DNA from: Phytopseudomonas straminea | GTDB lineage: Bacteria > Pseudomonadota > Gammaproteobacteria > Pseudomonadales > Pseudomonadaceae | Reading direction: 5' to 3' | Assembly: GCF_900112645.1 (NCBI RefSeq) | Contig: NZ_FOMO01000002.1 | Coordinates: forward strand, 243,593-307,592 | DNA: 64,000 nucleotides | In this document: positions 18,532 through 28,039 of the stretch, piece after piece | Layout: each line of letters begins with the position of its first letter | How positions within the stretch are numbered: position 1 is the stretch's first letter | Notes under the pieces: model-generated | Databases searched by the model: none | What the model was told of the DNA's origin: nothing | The model's input: only the letters and a program-made list of their open reading frames with translations | Position numbers and translations under genes: made by a program

Positions 18532-19971
18532 ATGAACACAACAACCAGTTCCGCCTATAACTACAAGGTGGTTCGCCAATTCGCCATCATGACGGTGGTG
18601 TGGGGCATAGTCGGGATGGGGCTCGGCGTGCTTATCGCAGCGCAGCTCGCCTGGCCGTGGCTCAATTTCGACCTGCCGTGGACCAGTTTCGGTCGCCTGC
18701 GGCCCCTGCACACCAACGCGGTGATCTTCGCCTTCGGCGGCTGCGCCCTGTTCGCCACCAGCTACTATGCCGTACAGCGCACCTCCCAGGCCACGCTGTT
18801 CGCACCGAAGCTGGCGGCCTTCACGTTCTGGGGCTGGCAACTGGTGATCCTGCTGGCGGCCATCACCTTGCCGCTGGGCTACACCAGCTCCAAGGAATAC
18901 GCCGAGCTGGAATGGCCGATCGACATCCTGATCACCATCGTCTGGGTCAGCTACGCGATCGTGTTCTTCGGCACCATCATCAAGCGCAGCGTCAGCCACA
19001 TCTATGTGGGCAACTGGTTCTTCGGTGGGTTCATTCTCACCGTGGCGTTGCTGCACGTGGTCAACAACCTGGAAGTGCCGGTCACCCTGACCAAGTCCTA
19101 CTCGCTGTACTCCGGCGCCACCGACGCGATGATCCAGTGGTGGTACGGCCACAACGCGGTGGGCTTCTTCCTGACCGCGGGCTTCCTGGGAATGATGTAC
19201 TACTTCGTGCCCAAGCAGGCCGGGCGCCCGGTGTACTCCTATCGCCTGTCGATCGTGCACTTCTGGGCGCTGATCACCCTGTACATCTGGGCTGGCCCGC
19301 ACCACCTGCACTACACCGCGCTGCCGGACTGGGCCCAGAGCCTGGGCATGGTCATGTCCCTGGTGCTGCTGGCACCGAGCTGGGGCGGCATGATCAACGG
19401 CATGATGACCCTCTCGGGCGCCTGGCATAAGTTGCGCACCGACCCGATCCTGCGCTTTCTGGTGGTTTCCCTGGCGTTCTACGGCATGTCGACCTTCGAA
19501 GGCCCGATGATGGCCATCAAGACCGTCAACGCCCTCTCCCACTACACCGACTGGACCATCGGCCACGTGCATGCCGGCGCCCTGGGCTGGGTCGCCATGG
19601 TGTCGATCGGCTCGCTGTATCACCTGATTCCCAAGGTGTTCGGCCGCGAGCAGATGCACAGCATCGGCCTGATCAACGCGCACTTCTGGCTCGCCACCAT
19701 CGGCACCGTGCTGTACATCGCCTCGATGTGGGTCAACGGCATCGCCCAGGGCCTGATGTGGCGCGCGGTGAACAGCGACGGCACGCTCACCTACTCCTTC
19801 GTCGAGGCGCTGGAAGCCAGCCACCCCGGCTTCGTGGTGCGGGTGATCGGCGGCGCGATCTTCTTCACCGGCATGCTGCTGATGGCCTGGAACACCTGGC
19901 AGACCGTGCGCGCCAGCAAGCCGGAAGAACTGGAAGCTGCCGCCCTGTATTCGGTTGAGGGAGCCCACTGA
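18532..19971 (+). CDS. ccoN: cbb3-type cytochrome c oxidase subunit I (first copy)
   Basis: 479-residue catalytic subunit of the proton-pumping, high-affinity cbb3 oxidase, with 12 membrane spans. Heme and CuB ligand regions are visible: [18 protein letters not shown], the CuB/cross-link area [12 protein letters not shown] and [13 protein letters not shown], and the heme ligands in [14 protein letters not shown]. The start ATG 18532 is the family N-terminus; an upstream in-frame GTG at 18514 is less likely. By position next to aer this operon corresponds to P. aeruginosa cco-2 (ANR-controlled there). The stop overlaps the ccoO start by 1 base. Confidence 0.97.
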   Translation: MNTTTSSAYNYKVVRQFAIMTVVWGIVGMGLGVLIAAQLAWPWLNFDLPWTSFGRLRPLHTNAVIFAFGGCALFATSYYAVQRTSQATLFAPKLAAFTFWGWQLVILLAAITLPLGYTSSKEYAELEWPIDILITIVWVSYAIVFFGTIIKRSVSHIYVGNWFFGGFILTVALLHVVNNLEVPVTLTKSYSLYSGATDAMIQWWYGHNAVGFFLTAGFLGMMYYFVPKQAGRPVYSYRLSIVHFWALITLYIWAGPHHLHYTALPDWAQSLGMVMSLVLLAPSWGGMINGMMTLSGAWHKLRTDPILRFLVVSLAFYGMSTFEGPMMAIKTVNALSHYTDWTIGHVHAGALGWVAMVSIGSLYHLIPKVFGREQMHSIGLINAHFWLATIGTVLYIASMWVNGIAQGLMWRAVNSDGTLTYSFVEALEASHPGFVVRVIGGAIFFTGMLLMAWNTWQTVRASKPEELEAAALYSVEGAH

Positions 19972-20579
19972 TGAAACACGAAATCGTCGAAAAGAACGTC
20001 GGCCTGATGGCCCTCCTGATGGTGTTCGCCGTCAGCATCGGCGGGCTGACGCAGATCGTCCCGCTGTTCTTCCAGGACGTGGTCAACGAGCCGGTCGCCG
20101 GCATGAAGCCCTACACCGCGCTGCAACTCGAGGGCCGCGACGTGTACATCAAGGAAGGCTGCGTGGGTTGCCACTCGCAGATGATCCGCCCGTTCCGCGC
20201 CGAGACCGAGCGCTACGGCCACTACTCGGTAGCCGGCGAAAGCGTCTGGGACCACCCCTTCCTGTGGGGCTCCAAGCGCACCGGGCCGGACCTGGCCCGG
20301 GTCGGCGGCCGCTACTCGGACGAGTGGCACCGCGCGCACCTCTACAACCCGCGCAACGTGGTGCCGGAGTCGAAGATGCCGTCCTACCCCTGGCTGGTCG
20401 AGAACGTGCTCGACGGCAAGGACACCCCCACCAAGCTCAAGGCCATGCAGTTTCTCGGCGTGCCCTACACGGATGACGACATCGCCAGCGCCAGCGCTGC
20501 GGTGAAAGGCAAGACCGAGATGGACGCCTTGGTCGCCTACCTGCAAGTGCTCGGCACTGCGCTGAAGAACAAGAGGTGA
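19971..20579 (+). CDS. ccoO: cbb3-type cytochrome c oxidase subunit II (mono-heme, first copy)
   Basis: 202 residues. One N-terminal membrane anchor (about 11-30, [20 protein letters not shown]) is followed by a periplasmic cytochrome c domain. The heme motif is [17 protein letters not shown], with a distal Met ligand expected in [10 protein letters not shown]. It transfers electrons from CcoP heme c to the CcoN center. Translationally coupled to ccoN (TGATG overlap). Confidence 0.97.
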   Translation: MKHEIVEKNVGLMALLMVFAVSIGGLTQIVPLFFQDVVNEPVAGMKPYTALQLEGRDVYIKEGCVGCHSQMIRPFRAETERYGHYSVAGESVWDHPFLWGSKRTGPDLARVGGRYSDEWHRAHLYNPRNVVPESKMPSYPWLVENVLDGKDTPTKLKAMQFLGVPYTDDDIASASAAVKGKTEMDALVAYLQVLGTALKNKR

Positions 20580-20583
20580 TCCC

Positions 20584-20769
20584 ATGCTTACCGACCTGAT
20601 CGACATCGGCATGGTGCGCGGCATCGGTACCGCCCTGGTACTGATCGCCTTCACCTGCGTGACGCTGTGGGCCTACAGCGGCAAGCGCGCCAAGGCCTTC
20701 GAGGATGCGGCGAACCTGCCCTTCGCCGATGAACCCAACAAAGCAGCAGTAAGGAAAGACACCCCATGA
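20584..20769 (+). CDS. ccoQ: cbb3-type oxidase small subunit CcoQ (first copy)
   Basis: 61-residue single-span membrane protein ([20 protein letters not shown]) that stabilises the NOP complex. The family tail is [13 protein letters not shown]. Its last codons overlap the ccoP start by 4 bases (ATGA). Confidence 0.93.
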   Translation: MLTDLIDIGMVRGIGTALVLIAFTCVTLWAYSGKRAKAFEDAANLPFADEPNKAAVRKDTP

Positions 20770-21695
20770 GCACTTTCTGGAGCTGGTACATCACGCTGCT
20801 GACCCTCGGCAGCCTGGTCGCATTGTTCTGGCTGCTGTTCGCCACACGCAAAGGGGAACGCAAGAACACCACCGACCAGACCATGGGCCATTCCTTCGAC
20901 GGCATCGAGGAGTACGACAACCCGCTGCCACGCTGGTGGTTCATGCTGTTCCTCGGCACGCTGATCTTCGCCGTGGGTTACCTGGCGCTGTATCCAGGCC
21001 TGGGCAATTTCAAGGGCCTGCTACCCGGCTATGAAGACGGCTGGACCCAGGTTGCCCAGTGGGAGCGCGAAGTGGCCAAGGCCGACGCCCAGTACGGGCC
21101 GATCTTCGCCAAGTACTCGGCCATGCCCCTGGAACAGGTGGCCCAGGACGAGCAGGCGCTGAAGATGGGCGGCCGGCTGTTCGCCACTTACTGCTCGATC
21201 TGCCACGGCTCGGACGCCAAGGGCGCGGTGGGCTTTCCCAACCTGACCGACGAAAACTGGCGCTGGGGCGGCGACGCCGAAACCATCAAGACCACCATCC
21301 TCAACGGGCGCATCGGCGTGATGCCGGCCTGGGGCCAGGTGCTCGGTGATGACGGCGTGCGCAACGTCGCCGGCTACGTGCGCCACGAATTGGCTGGCCT
21401 GCCGCTGGCCGATGGCAGCAACATCGACCTGGAACAGGGCAAGCAGCTGTTCTCCACCACCTGCGTGGCCTGCCACGGCCCGGCAGGCACCGGTATGGCG
21501 GTCCTGGGCGCGCCGGACCTGACCCACCCCGGCGGCTGGATCTACGGCTCGAGCCTGGCGCAACTGCAGCAAACCATCCGCTACGGCCGCAACGGCCAGA
21601 TGCCCGCGCAGGAGCACTACCTGGGCAACGACAAGGTTCATCTGCTGGCGGCTTATGTGCTGAGTTTGAGTCGCAAACCACAACCTGGCGAATGA
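20766..21695 (+). CDS. ccoP: cbb3-type cytochrome c oxidase subunit III (di-heme, first copy)
   Basis: 309 residues. Two hydrophobic segments (about 2-24 and 54-75) flank the conserved [17 protein letters not shown], followed by two cytochrome c domains with CSICH and CVACH heme sites and axial methionines in GVMPAWG and GQMPAQE. It is the electron entry subunit. Ends the first ccoNOQP operon, which is followed by a REP pair. Confidence 0.96.
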   Translation: MSTFWSWYITLLTLGSLVALFWLLFATRKGERKNTTDQTMGHSFDGIEEYDNPLPRWWFMLFLGTLIFAVGYLALYPGLGNFKGLLPGYEDGWTQVAQWEREVAKADAQYGPIFAKYSAMPLEQVAQDEQALKMGGRLFATYCSICHGSDAKGAVGFPNLTDENWRWGGDAETIKTTILNGRIGVMPAWGQVLGDDGVRNVAGYVRHELAGLPLADGSNIDLEQGKQLFSTTCVACHGPAGTGMAVLGAPDLTHPGGWIYGSSLAQLQQTIRYGRNGQMPAQEHYLGNDKVHLLAAYVLSLSRKPQPGE

Positions 21696-21703
21696 TGCCC
21701 ACG

Positions 21704-21794
21704 TGTAGGAGCGACCGGGCGAAGATCGGCTTTAGCCGCGAGCTCTTTAGTGCCTGGTCGGGTGCTAAAGCTCGCGGCTGAAGCCGATCCTACG
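21704..21794. repeat. REP pair (TAGGATCGGCTTTAGCCGCG family)
   Basis: GATCGGCTTTAGCCGCGAGC (from 21724) pairs with the inverted GCTCGCGGCTGAAGCCGATC (ends 21789); outer ends are TGTAGGA and TCCTACG. It lies between the first ccoP and the RAYT relic. Confidence 0.85.
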
Positions 21795-21859
21795 AAATCG
21801 CTCCCGCAGGTCGCCAATCTATCAGCTACCGTTGCTTTACCTACTCAGGAGGCAACGGA

Positions 21860-22308
21860 ATGCCGCACTCAGTCAGTTTGCGCAAAGGCCGGATCTCGCA
21901 AACCAATCAAATCTACCTGCTAACTGCCACCGTTAAAGACCGCCAGCCAGTCTTTGCCAGTTTCGCACTCGGTCGCCTTCTTGTTCGTGAACTGCAACGT
22001 GCCGAAAACCTGGGGCTGGCAGAATCGCTCGCCTGGGTGGTCATGCCCGATCACCTGCACTGGCTGGTATCACTGCGACAAGGCTCGCTCAGCGAATTGA
22101 TGCGTCGCGTCAAGGGGCGCAGCGCTTGCAGGTGAACAGCCGGCTCGGTCGCCGAGGCAGACTATGGCAAGAGGGTTTCCATGACAGAGCGCTACGCCGT
22201 GAGGAGGACATACTGCCAACTGCCCGATACATCGTTGCCAATCCTTTACGGGCAGGCTTGGTAACGCGTGTCGGCGATTACTCTTTTTGGGATGCGGTGT
22301 GGCTCTGA
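21860..22308 (+). pseudogene. REP-associated tyrosine transposase (RAYT), frameshifted
   Basis: Y1-type transposase of the IS200-like RAYT group that mobilises REP sequences. The first frame (21860-22135) holds the HUH metal site as MPDHLHWLV and runs into MRRVKGRSA; translation then shifts to another frame that continues LQVNSRLGRRGRLWQEGFHD and carries the catalytic tyrosine in ARYIVANPLRAGLV to 22308. A single base appears to be missing around 22120-22128 (AGCGCTTGCAG). A good Shine-Dalgarno (AGGAGG) precedes the start. REP pairs lie on both sides (21704-21794, 22360-22427), as is usual for RAYTs. Without slippage the enzyme would be inactive. Confidence 0.82.
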
Positions 22309-22359
22309 AGATCTGCTCAATAGCTTCAGCCTGACTACAGAATCTCAATGCACGCAATC

Positions 22360-22427
22360 GTGGGAGAGGCTTTAGCCCCGAGTTCTTTGTTCCAGACTAA
22401 AAGCTCGGGGCTAAAGCCCCTCCCACA
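22360..22427. repeat. REP pair (GTGGGAGAGGCTTTAGCCCC family)
   Basis: GTGGGAGAGGCTTTAGCCCC begins at 22360 and the inverted GGGGCTAAAGCCCCTCCCAC ends by 22427. The same family appears at 40786-40855. The remaining 170 bp to ccoN carry no gene and must contain the promoter of the second oxidase operon. Confidence 0.85.
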
Positions 22428-22599
22428 TATGCAGGCTCCCAGCAAAACAGGCTGGCCCCTCGAAACACTGCAAGGCTCACAACAGAGCGCTTTCCACATA
22501 TTTCCAACGCATTGCACCACCCGTGCCGGTCGGGGATACTCGCGCCGCCTGAAATGCCTGTCGCCTCGCGGCAGCGCCCAGCCCAGCGTGGAACCCAGC

Positions 22600-24054
22600 A
22601 TGAGCCCAGCAAGCAGTCCGGCTGCCTACAACTACAAGGTGGTGCGCCAGTTCGCGGTGATGACCGTGGTCTGGGGCGTGGTCGGCATGGCGCTGGGGGT
22701 GTTCATCGCCGCGCAACTGGTGTGGCCGCAACTGAATTTCGACCTGCCCTGGACCAGCTTCGGCCGCCTGCGCCCGCTGCACACCAATGCGGTGATCTTC
22801 GCTTTCGGCGGGTGCGCGCTGTTCGCCACCAGCTATTACGTGGTGCAGCGCACCTGCCAGGTGCGGCTGGCGTCCGACCGCCTGGCGGCCTTCACCTTCT
22901 GGGGCTGGCAGGCGGTGATCGTCGCGGCGGTGATCAGCCTGCCAATGGGCTACACCAGCAGCAAGGAATACGCCGAGCTGGAATGGCCGATCGATATCCT
23001 CCTGGGCATCGTCTGGTTCGCCTATATCGGCGTGTTCTTCGGCACCCTGTTCAAGCGCCGCACCCGGCATATCTACGTGGCCAACTGGTTCTTCGGCGCC
23101 TTCATCCTGGTCACCGGCATGCTGCACCTGGTCAACAGCGCCGCTGTGCCGGTCAGCCTGTTCAAGTCCTACTCGGTGTACGCCGGTGCCACGGACGCGA
23201 TGATCCAGTGGTGGTACGGCCACAACGCCGTGGGCTTCTTCCTGACCACCGGCTTTCTGGGGATGATGTACTACTTCGTGCCCAAGCAGGCCAACCGGCC
23301 GATCTACTCATACCGCCTTTCCATCGTGCACTTCTGGGCGCTGATCACCCTGTACATCTGGGCCGGCCCGCACCACCTGCACTACACCGCCCTGCCGGAC
23401 TGGGCCCAGAGCCTGGGCATGGTGATGTCGATCATCCTCCTGGCACCGAGTTGGGGCGGCATGATCAACGGCATGATGACCCTGTCGGGTGCCTGGCATA
23501 AGTTGCGCACTGACCCGATCCTGCGCTTTCTGGTCGTCTCGCTGGCGTTCTACGGCATGTCCACCTTCGAGGGGCCGATGATGGCCATCAAGACGGTCAA
23601 CGCGCTGTCGCACTACACCGACTGGACCATTGGCCACGTGCACGCCGGCGCCCTGGGCTGGGTGGCGATGATCACTTTCGGCTCGCTGTATCACCTGATT
23701 CCCCGGGTATTCGGCCGCGAGCAGATGCACAGCCTGGCGGCGATCCACCTGCATTTCTGGCTGGCGACCATCGGTACCGTGCTGTACATCGTGCCCATGT
23801 GGGTCAACGGCCTTACCCAGGGTCTTATGTGGAAGGCGGTGCACGACGACGGCACGCTCACCTACTCGTTCATCGAGTCGGTGGCGGCCAGCCACTGGGG
23901 CTACGTGGTGCGCATGATCGGCGGTGCGATCTTCTTCAGCGGCATGCTGCTGATGGCCTGGAACACCTGGCGCACCATTCGCGGCGCGGGACCGGCCGAC
24001 TACGATGCCAGCGCGCGGATTCCCCTGGCGCAAAACGGGGAGACCGGCCGATGA
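22600..24054 (+). CDS. ccoN: cbb3-type cytochrome c oxidase subunit I (second copy)
   Basis: 484 residues, extremely similar over its length to the first ccoN (same [25 protein letters not shown] and [11 protein letters not shown] blocks), consistent with a tandem operon duplication. The start at 22600 ([15 protein letters not shown]) is the family N-terminus; the frame is open back to 22348 through a REP element and that part is rejected. By position before ccoG this operon corresponds to P. aeruginosa cco-1. Overlaps ccoO by 4 bases. Confidence 0.97.
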   Translation: MSPASSPAAYNYKVVRQFAVMTVVWGVVGMALGVFIAAQLVWPQLNFDLPWTSFGRLRPLHTNAVIFAFGGCALFATSYYVVQRTCQVRLASDRLAAFTFWGWQAVIVAAVISLPMGYTSSKEYAELEWPIDILLGIVWFAYIGVFFGTLFKRRTRHIYVANWFFGAFILVTGMLHLVNSAAVPVSLFKSYSVYAGATDAMIQWWYGHNAVGFFLTTGFLGMMYYFVPKQANRPIYSYRLSIVHFWALITLYIWAGPHHLHYTALPDWAQSLGMVMSIILLAPSWGGMINGMMTLSGAWHKLRTDPILRFLVVSLAFYGMSTFEGPMMAIKTVNALSHYTDWTIGHVHAGALGWVAMITFGSLYHLIPRVFGREQMHSLAAIHLHFWLATIGTVLYIVPMWVNGLTQGLMWKAVHDDGTLTYSFIESVAASHWGYVVRMIGGAIFFSGMLLMAWNTWRTIRGAGPADYDASARIPLAQNGETGR

Positions 24055-24659
24055 AGCACGACCTGATCGAAAAGAACCTCGGCCTGATGACCCTGCTGAT
24101 GGTCATCGCCGTGAGCATCGGCGGCCTCACCCAGATCGTGCCGCTGTTCTTCCAGGACGTGGTCAACGAGCCGGTGGCCGGCATGCGGCCCTACACCGCG
24201 CTGCAGCTCGAGGGCCGCGACATCTATATTCGCGAAGGCTGCGTGGGTTGCCATTCGCAGATGATCCGCCCGTTCCGCGCCGAAACCGAGCGCTACGGCC
24301 ATTATTCGGTGGCCGGCGAAAGCGTCTGGGATCACCCCTTCCTGTGGGGCTCCAAACGCACCGGCCCGGACCTGGCGCGGATCGGCGGGCGCTACTCGGA
24401 CGAGTGGCACCGCGCCCACCTGATCAACCCGCGCGACCTGGTGCCGGAGTCGAAGATGCCCGCCTATCCCTGGCTGGCCGAGCGCACGCTCGATGGCGCC
24501 CTGAGCGCCGAAAAGCTCAAGGTCATGCAGGGCTTCGGCATTCCCTACAGCGACGACGACATCGCCAAGGCCCGCGAGGCGGTGGCCGGCAAGAGCGAGC
24601 TGGACGCACTGATCGCCTACCTGCAGGTGCTCGGCACCTCGATCCAGAACAAGCGGTGA
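24051..24659 (+). CDS. ccoO: cbb3-type cytochrome c oxidase subunit II (second copy)
   Basis: 202 residues with one N-terminal anchor, the heme c site [17 protein letters not shown], and [10 protein letters not shown] with the probable distal methionine. Differs from the first copy mainly in the last third ([20 protein letters not shown]). Start overlaps the ccoN stop (ATGA). Confidence 0.97.
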   Translation: MKHDLIEKNLGLMTLLMVIAVSIGGLTQIVPLFFQDVVNEPVAGMRPYTALQLEGRDIYIREGCVGCHSQMIRPFRAETERYGHYSVAGESVWDHPFLWGSKRTGPDLARIGGRYSDEWHRAHLINPRDLVPESKMPAYPWLAERTLDGALSAEKLKVMQGFGIPYSDDDIAKAREAVAGKSELDALIAYLQVLGTSIQNKR

Positions 24660-24663
24660 CGCC

Positions 24664-24867
24664 ATGCCAGCCTTCCTGACCGACATCGGCACCATCCGCG
24701 GCATCGGCACCGCCGTGGTGTTCATCGCCTTCGTCGCCGTGGTGCTCTGGGCCTACAGCAGCAAGCGCAAGTCCAGCTTCGACGAAGCGGCCAACCTACC
24801 CTTCGCCGACGAGCAGCTACCGAGCGCCAGCCAGCAGAACCACAAGCTCGAGGACGACAAACCTTGA
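24664..24867 (+). CDS. ccoQ: cbb3-type oxidase small subunit CcoQ (second copy)
   Basis: 67 residues with one membrane span ([20 protein letters not shown]) and the family tail [13 protein letters not shown]. Its stop overlaps the TTG start of ccoP. Confidence 0.92.
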   Translation: MPAFLTDIGTIRGIGTAVVFIAFVAVVLWAYSSKRKSSFDEAANLPFADEQLPSASQQNHKLEDDKP

Positions 24868-25811
24868 GCACCTTCTGGAGCCTGTTCATCGCGCTGGCCA
24901 CCCTCGGCACGCTGCTGGGCCTGGCCTGGCTGCTCATCGCCACCCGCAAGGGCCAGCGGCCGGGCGACAGCGAGCAGACCACGGGGCACAACTTCGACGG
25001 CATCGAGGAATACGACAACCCGCTGCCGCGCTGGTGGTTCCTGCTGTTTCTCGGCACCCTGGCATTCGCCTTCGGCTACCTGCTGCTCTACCCCGGGCTG
25101 GGCAACTTCAAGGGCCTGCTGCCCGGCTATGACGAAGGCTGGACCCAGGTCGGCCAGTGGCAGCGCGAGATGGCCGCCGCCGACGCACGCTACGGCCCGC
25201 TGTTCGCCGGCTACGCGGCCACACCCATCAGCGAACTGGCCAGGGACGAGAAGGCGCTGAAAATCGGTGGCCGGTTGTTCGCCAACAACTGCGCCGTATG
25301 CCACGGCGCCGATGCCAAAGGCGCCTTCGGTTTCCCCAACCTGACCGATGACGACTGGCTGTACGGCGGCGACCCGGAAACCATCAAGACCTCCATCATG
25401 CAGGGCCGCCAGGGCGTGATGCCGGCCTGGCAGGAGATTCTTGGCGGCGACGGCGTGCGCGACGTGACCGGCTACGTGCGCAGCCTCTCGAACCTGGAAA
25501 ACCCGGCGCACATCGCCGTCAACCTGGACGCGGGCAGACAGCTCTACGCCACCAATTGCGCCATGTGCCACGGCCCCGACGGCAAGGGCCTGCAGGTGCT
25601 CGGCGCACCGAACCTCACGGACAAGGTGTGGCTGTACGGTTCCAGCTTCGCCCAGGTGCAGCAAACCATTCGCCATGGGCGCAGCGGCAAGATGCCGGCG
25701 CAGGCGGAATTTCTCGGCAACGACAAGGTGCACCTGTTGGCCGCCTACGTGTACAGCCTGTCGCAGCGCGAAAAGGCGCCGGCAGAAGTGCAAAACCGGG
25801 AGAAAGATTGA
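24864..25811 (+). CDS. ccoP: cbb3-type cytochrome c oxidase subunit III (second copy)
   Basis: 315-residue di-heme subunit; heme motifs are CAVCH and CAMCH, with axial methionines in GVMPAWQ and GKMPAQA. The first codon is TTG at 24864 rather than ATG: the aligned residues [14 protein letters not shown] match the first copy, whose start is ATG at the same place, and TTGA overlaps the ccoQ stop. The initiation is probably coupled to ccoQ translation. Confidence 0.95.
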   Translation: MSTFWSLFIALATLGTLLGLAWLLIATRKGQRPGDSEQTTGHNFDGIEEYDNPLPRWWFLLFLGTLAFAFGYLLLYPGLGNFKGLLPGYDEGWTQVGQWQREMAAADARYGPLFAGYAATPISELARDEKALKIGGRLFANNCAVCHGADAKGAFGFPNLTDDDWLYGGDPETIKTSIMQGRQGVMPAWQEILGGDGVRDVTGYVRSLSNLENPAHIAVNLDAGRQLYATNCAMCHGPDGKGLQVLGAPNLTDKVWLYGSSFAQVQQTIRHGRSGKMPAQAEFLGNDKVHLLAAYVYSLSQREKAPAEVQNREKD

Positions 25812-25935
25812 GTGCACTGATCTGGGTCAGGACGGCTCCGGCATGCTGCGCCTAGCATGGCCCTGCACCTACCCTGCGACGGGTAGCCGCAAGCCCGATC
25901 TGGCGTTGGCGGCGTACCATCGGCGCAGCGAACGA

Positions 25936-25961
25936 TCGCGACCGGCACGTATCGGTCGCGA
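25936..25961 (+). terminator. Hairpin between ccoP and ccoG
   Basis: TCGCGACCG (25936-25944) pairs with CGGTCGCGA (25953-25961) around an 8-nt loop. There is no T-tract, so it may be an attenuating or mRNA-stabilising structure rather than a true terminator. The other bases of 25812-25992 show no gene. Confidence 0.4.
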
Positions 25962-25992
25962 CAGGCCCGACCAACCGTTGTGGTAGCCCTCG

Positions 25993-27399
25993 ATGAGCCA
26001 ACAGATCCCCGTCAAGAACGTCACGCCGCCCGCCGGCGAGACCATCGACCTCTATGCCAGCCGCGAGAAGATCCACACCCGCGCGTTCAGCGGCTTCTAC
26101 CGCAACCTGCGGCGTGCTGGCGGGGCTCTGCTGTTCGTCCTCTACTTCGGCACCGTGTGGCTGAACTGGGACGGCCACCAGGCAGTGTGGTGGAACCTGC
26201 CGGAACGCAAGTTCCACATCTTCGGCGCCACCTACTGGCCCCAGGATTTCGTGTTGCTCTCGGCGCTACTGATCATCGCCGCCTTCGGGCTGTTCTTCAT
26301 CACCGTGTTCGCCGGCCGGGTGTGGTGCGGCTACACCTGCCCGCAGAGCGTGTTCACCTGGATATTCATGTGGGCGGAAAAGGTCACCGAGGGCGACCGC
26401 AACCAGCGCATGAAGCTGGAAAAGGCGCCGATGAGTGCCAACAAGTTCGCTCGTCGCTTCGCCAAGCACAGCATCTGGCTGGGCGTTTCCCTGGTCACCG
26501 CGCTGACTTTCGTCGGCTACTTCGCGCCGATCCGCGAACTGCTCGCCGAGCTGGTCACCTTCGATGCCAGCGGCTGGGCGCTGTTCTGGATCGCCTTCTT
26601 CACCCTCGCCACCTATGGCAATGCCGGCTGGCTACGCGAGCAGGTGTGCATTCACATGTGCCCCTATGCGCGCTTCCAGAGCGTGATGTTCGACCAGGAC
26701 ACGCTGATCGTCTCCTACGACCCGCGCCGTGGCGAAACCCGCGGCCCGCGCAAGAAGACCGCCGACCACAAGGCCCAGGGCCTGGGCGACTGCATCGACT
26801 GCACCCTGTGCGTGCAGGTATGCCCGACCGGCATCGACATTCGTGACGGCCTGCAGATCGAGTGCATCGGTTGCGCCGCGTGCATCGACGCCTGCGACGC
26901 CGTCATGGACAAGATGAACTACCCGCGCGGGCTGATCAGCTACACCACCGAACACAACCTCTCGGGGCAGAAGACGCGCCTGCTGCGCCCACGGCTGATC
27001 GGCTACGCCATCGCCCTTCTGGCCATGCTGGCGGTATTCGCCTGGGCAGTGAGCAACCGCTCGCTGGTCGAGCTGGACGTGCTCAAGGATCGGGTACTCT
27101 ACCGCGAGAACGAGCTGGGGCGAATCGAGAACGTCTACACCCTGAAGATCATGAACAAGGCTCAGCAGGACGTCGTCTACCGCATCGACGCCGACGGCCT
27201 GGACGGCCTGGTCTACGAGGGCCGTCGCGAAGTCCGCGCCCTGGCCGGCGAAGTGCTGGCGATCCCGGTGGAGCTGTCCATCGACGCCGAGAAGCTGCCG
27301 TCGAGCACCAACGAGGTCACCTTCCACATCCGTGCCACCGACGACGACAGCATCCACAACGACGCCAGCAGCCGCTTTATCGGCCCGAGCGTGAGGTAG
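25993..27399 (+). CDS. ccoG: Cytochrome c oxidase accessory protein CcoG (polyferredoxin, RdxA/FixG type)
   Basis: 468 residues. Four or five membrane spans surround CxxxxCP sites ([19 protein letters not shown]); a ferredoxin-like domain has [14 protein letters not shown] and [12 protein letters not shown] for two [4Fe-4S] clusters; the C-terminal periplasmic Ig-like domain ends the protein. Family members reduce Cu(II) to Cu(I) for insertion into the oxidase. It is the first gene of the maturation block, 181 bp after the second ccoP. Confidence 0.95.
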   Translation: MSQQIPVKNVTPPAGETIDLYASREKIHTRAFSGFYRNLRRAGGALLFVLYFGTVWLNWDGHQAVWWNLPERKFHIFGATYWPQDFVLLSALLIIAAFGLFFITVFAGRVWCGYTCPQSVFTWIFMWAEKVTEGDRNQRMKLEKAPMSANKFARRFAKHSIWLGVSLVTALTFVGYFAPIRELLAELVTFDASGWALFWIAFFTLATYGNAGWLREQVCIHMCPYARFQSVMFDQDTLIVSYDPRRGETRGPRKKTADHKAQGLGDCIDCTLCVQVCPTGIDIRDGLQIECIGCAACIDACDAVMDKMNYPRGLISYTTEHNLSGQKTRLLRPRLIGYAIALLAMLAVFAWAVSNRSLVELDVLKDRVLYRENELGRIENVYTLKIMNKAQQDVVYRIDADGLDGLVYEGRREVRALAGEVLAIPVELSIDAEKLPSSTNEVTFHIRATDDDSIHNDASSRFIGPSVR

Positions 27400-27405
27400 C
27401 TTAAA

Positions 27406-27473
27406 GGCTGGTGGGTTATCACCCACCCTACGGAACTCGACACGATCTAATCGTAGGGTGGGCGCAGCCCACC
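27406..27473. repeat. Palindromic repeat between ccoG and ccoH
   Basis: GGTGGGTTATCACCCACCCTACG and, inverted, CGTAGGGTGGGCGCAGCCCACC form two small hairpins that also pair with each other. It is related to the GTAGGGTGG family at 14560 and 17573. Confidence 0.75.
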
Positions 27474-27532
27474 AAAATCGTATGAACGACCAGGCCCTAA
27501 AGCCAATACCGCAACGAAAGAGCAGGCCAACC

Positions 27533-28039
27533 ATGAACGAAGACCTCCAACCCGCCCCCTGGTACAAGCAGTTCTGGCCCTGGTTCCTGATCGCCCTGCT
27601 CGGTTACTCGGTGATTCAGGGGCTGACCCTGCTGACCGTCGCCACGCGCAATCCGCCGGGATTGATCTCCGACGATTATTACGACGTCGGCAAGGGCATC
27701 AACCAGTCCCTGGAGCGCGAAAACCTGGCGCTGCGCCTGAAGCTGCAGGCGACGCTGGAGTTGGACGACGAGCGCGGCATTGCCGAGCTGCAACTGCACG
27801 GCGCCAGCGCGCCCGCGCAACTGGTGCTCAACCTGGTATCGCCGACCCAGCCGGAGCGCGACCGCCGTGTGGTGCTGCAACATCAGGGTGAAGGCCTGTA
27901 CCGCGGCAACCTGCAGGACAGCGTGCAGGGCCGGCGCTTCGTCGAGCTGATCGGCCAGGAAGGCGGCCAGGACTGGCGCCTGTTCGAGGAAGAAACCCTG
28001 GAAACCGGCAAGCGCATCCAGCTCGGGGATGAACGCTGA
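27533..28039 (+). CDS. ccoH: cbb3 oxidase assembly protein CcoH (FixH family)
   Basis: 168 residues with one N-terminal membrane span ([20 protein letters not shown]) and a periplasmic domain. The FixH/CcoH signature is [19 protein letters not shown]. It interacts with the oxidase and CcoI-dependent copper delivery. The ATG at 27533 is preferred; an in-frame ATG at 27482 would add 17 residues read from the repeat region. Its stop codon overlaps the proposed start of ccoI. Confidence 0.9.
   Translation: MNEDLQPAPWYKQFWPWFLIALLGYSVIQGLTLLTVATRNPPGLISDDYYDVGKGINQSLERENLALRLKLQATLELDDERGIAELQLHGASAPAQLVLNLVSPTQPERDRRVVLQHQGEGLYRGNLQDSVQGRRFVELIGQEGGQDWRLFEEETLETGKRIQLGDER

Noticed and set aside
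22348..22599. N-terminal extension of the second ccoN
   Set aside because: The open frame passes through a REP pair and has no counterpart in the first ccoN.
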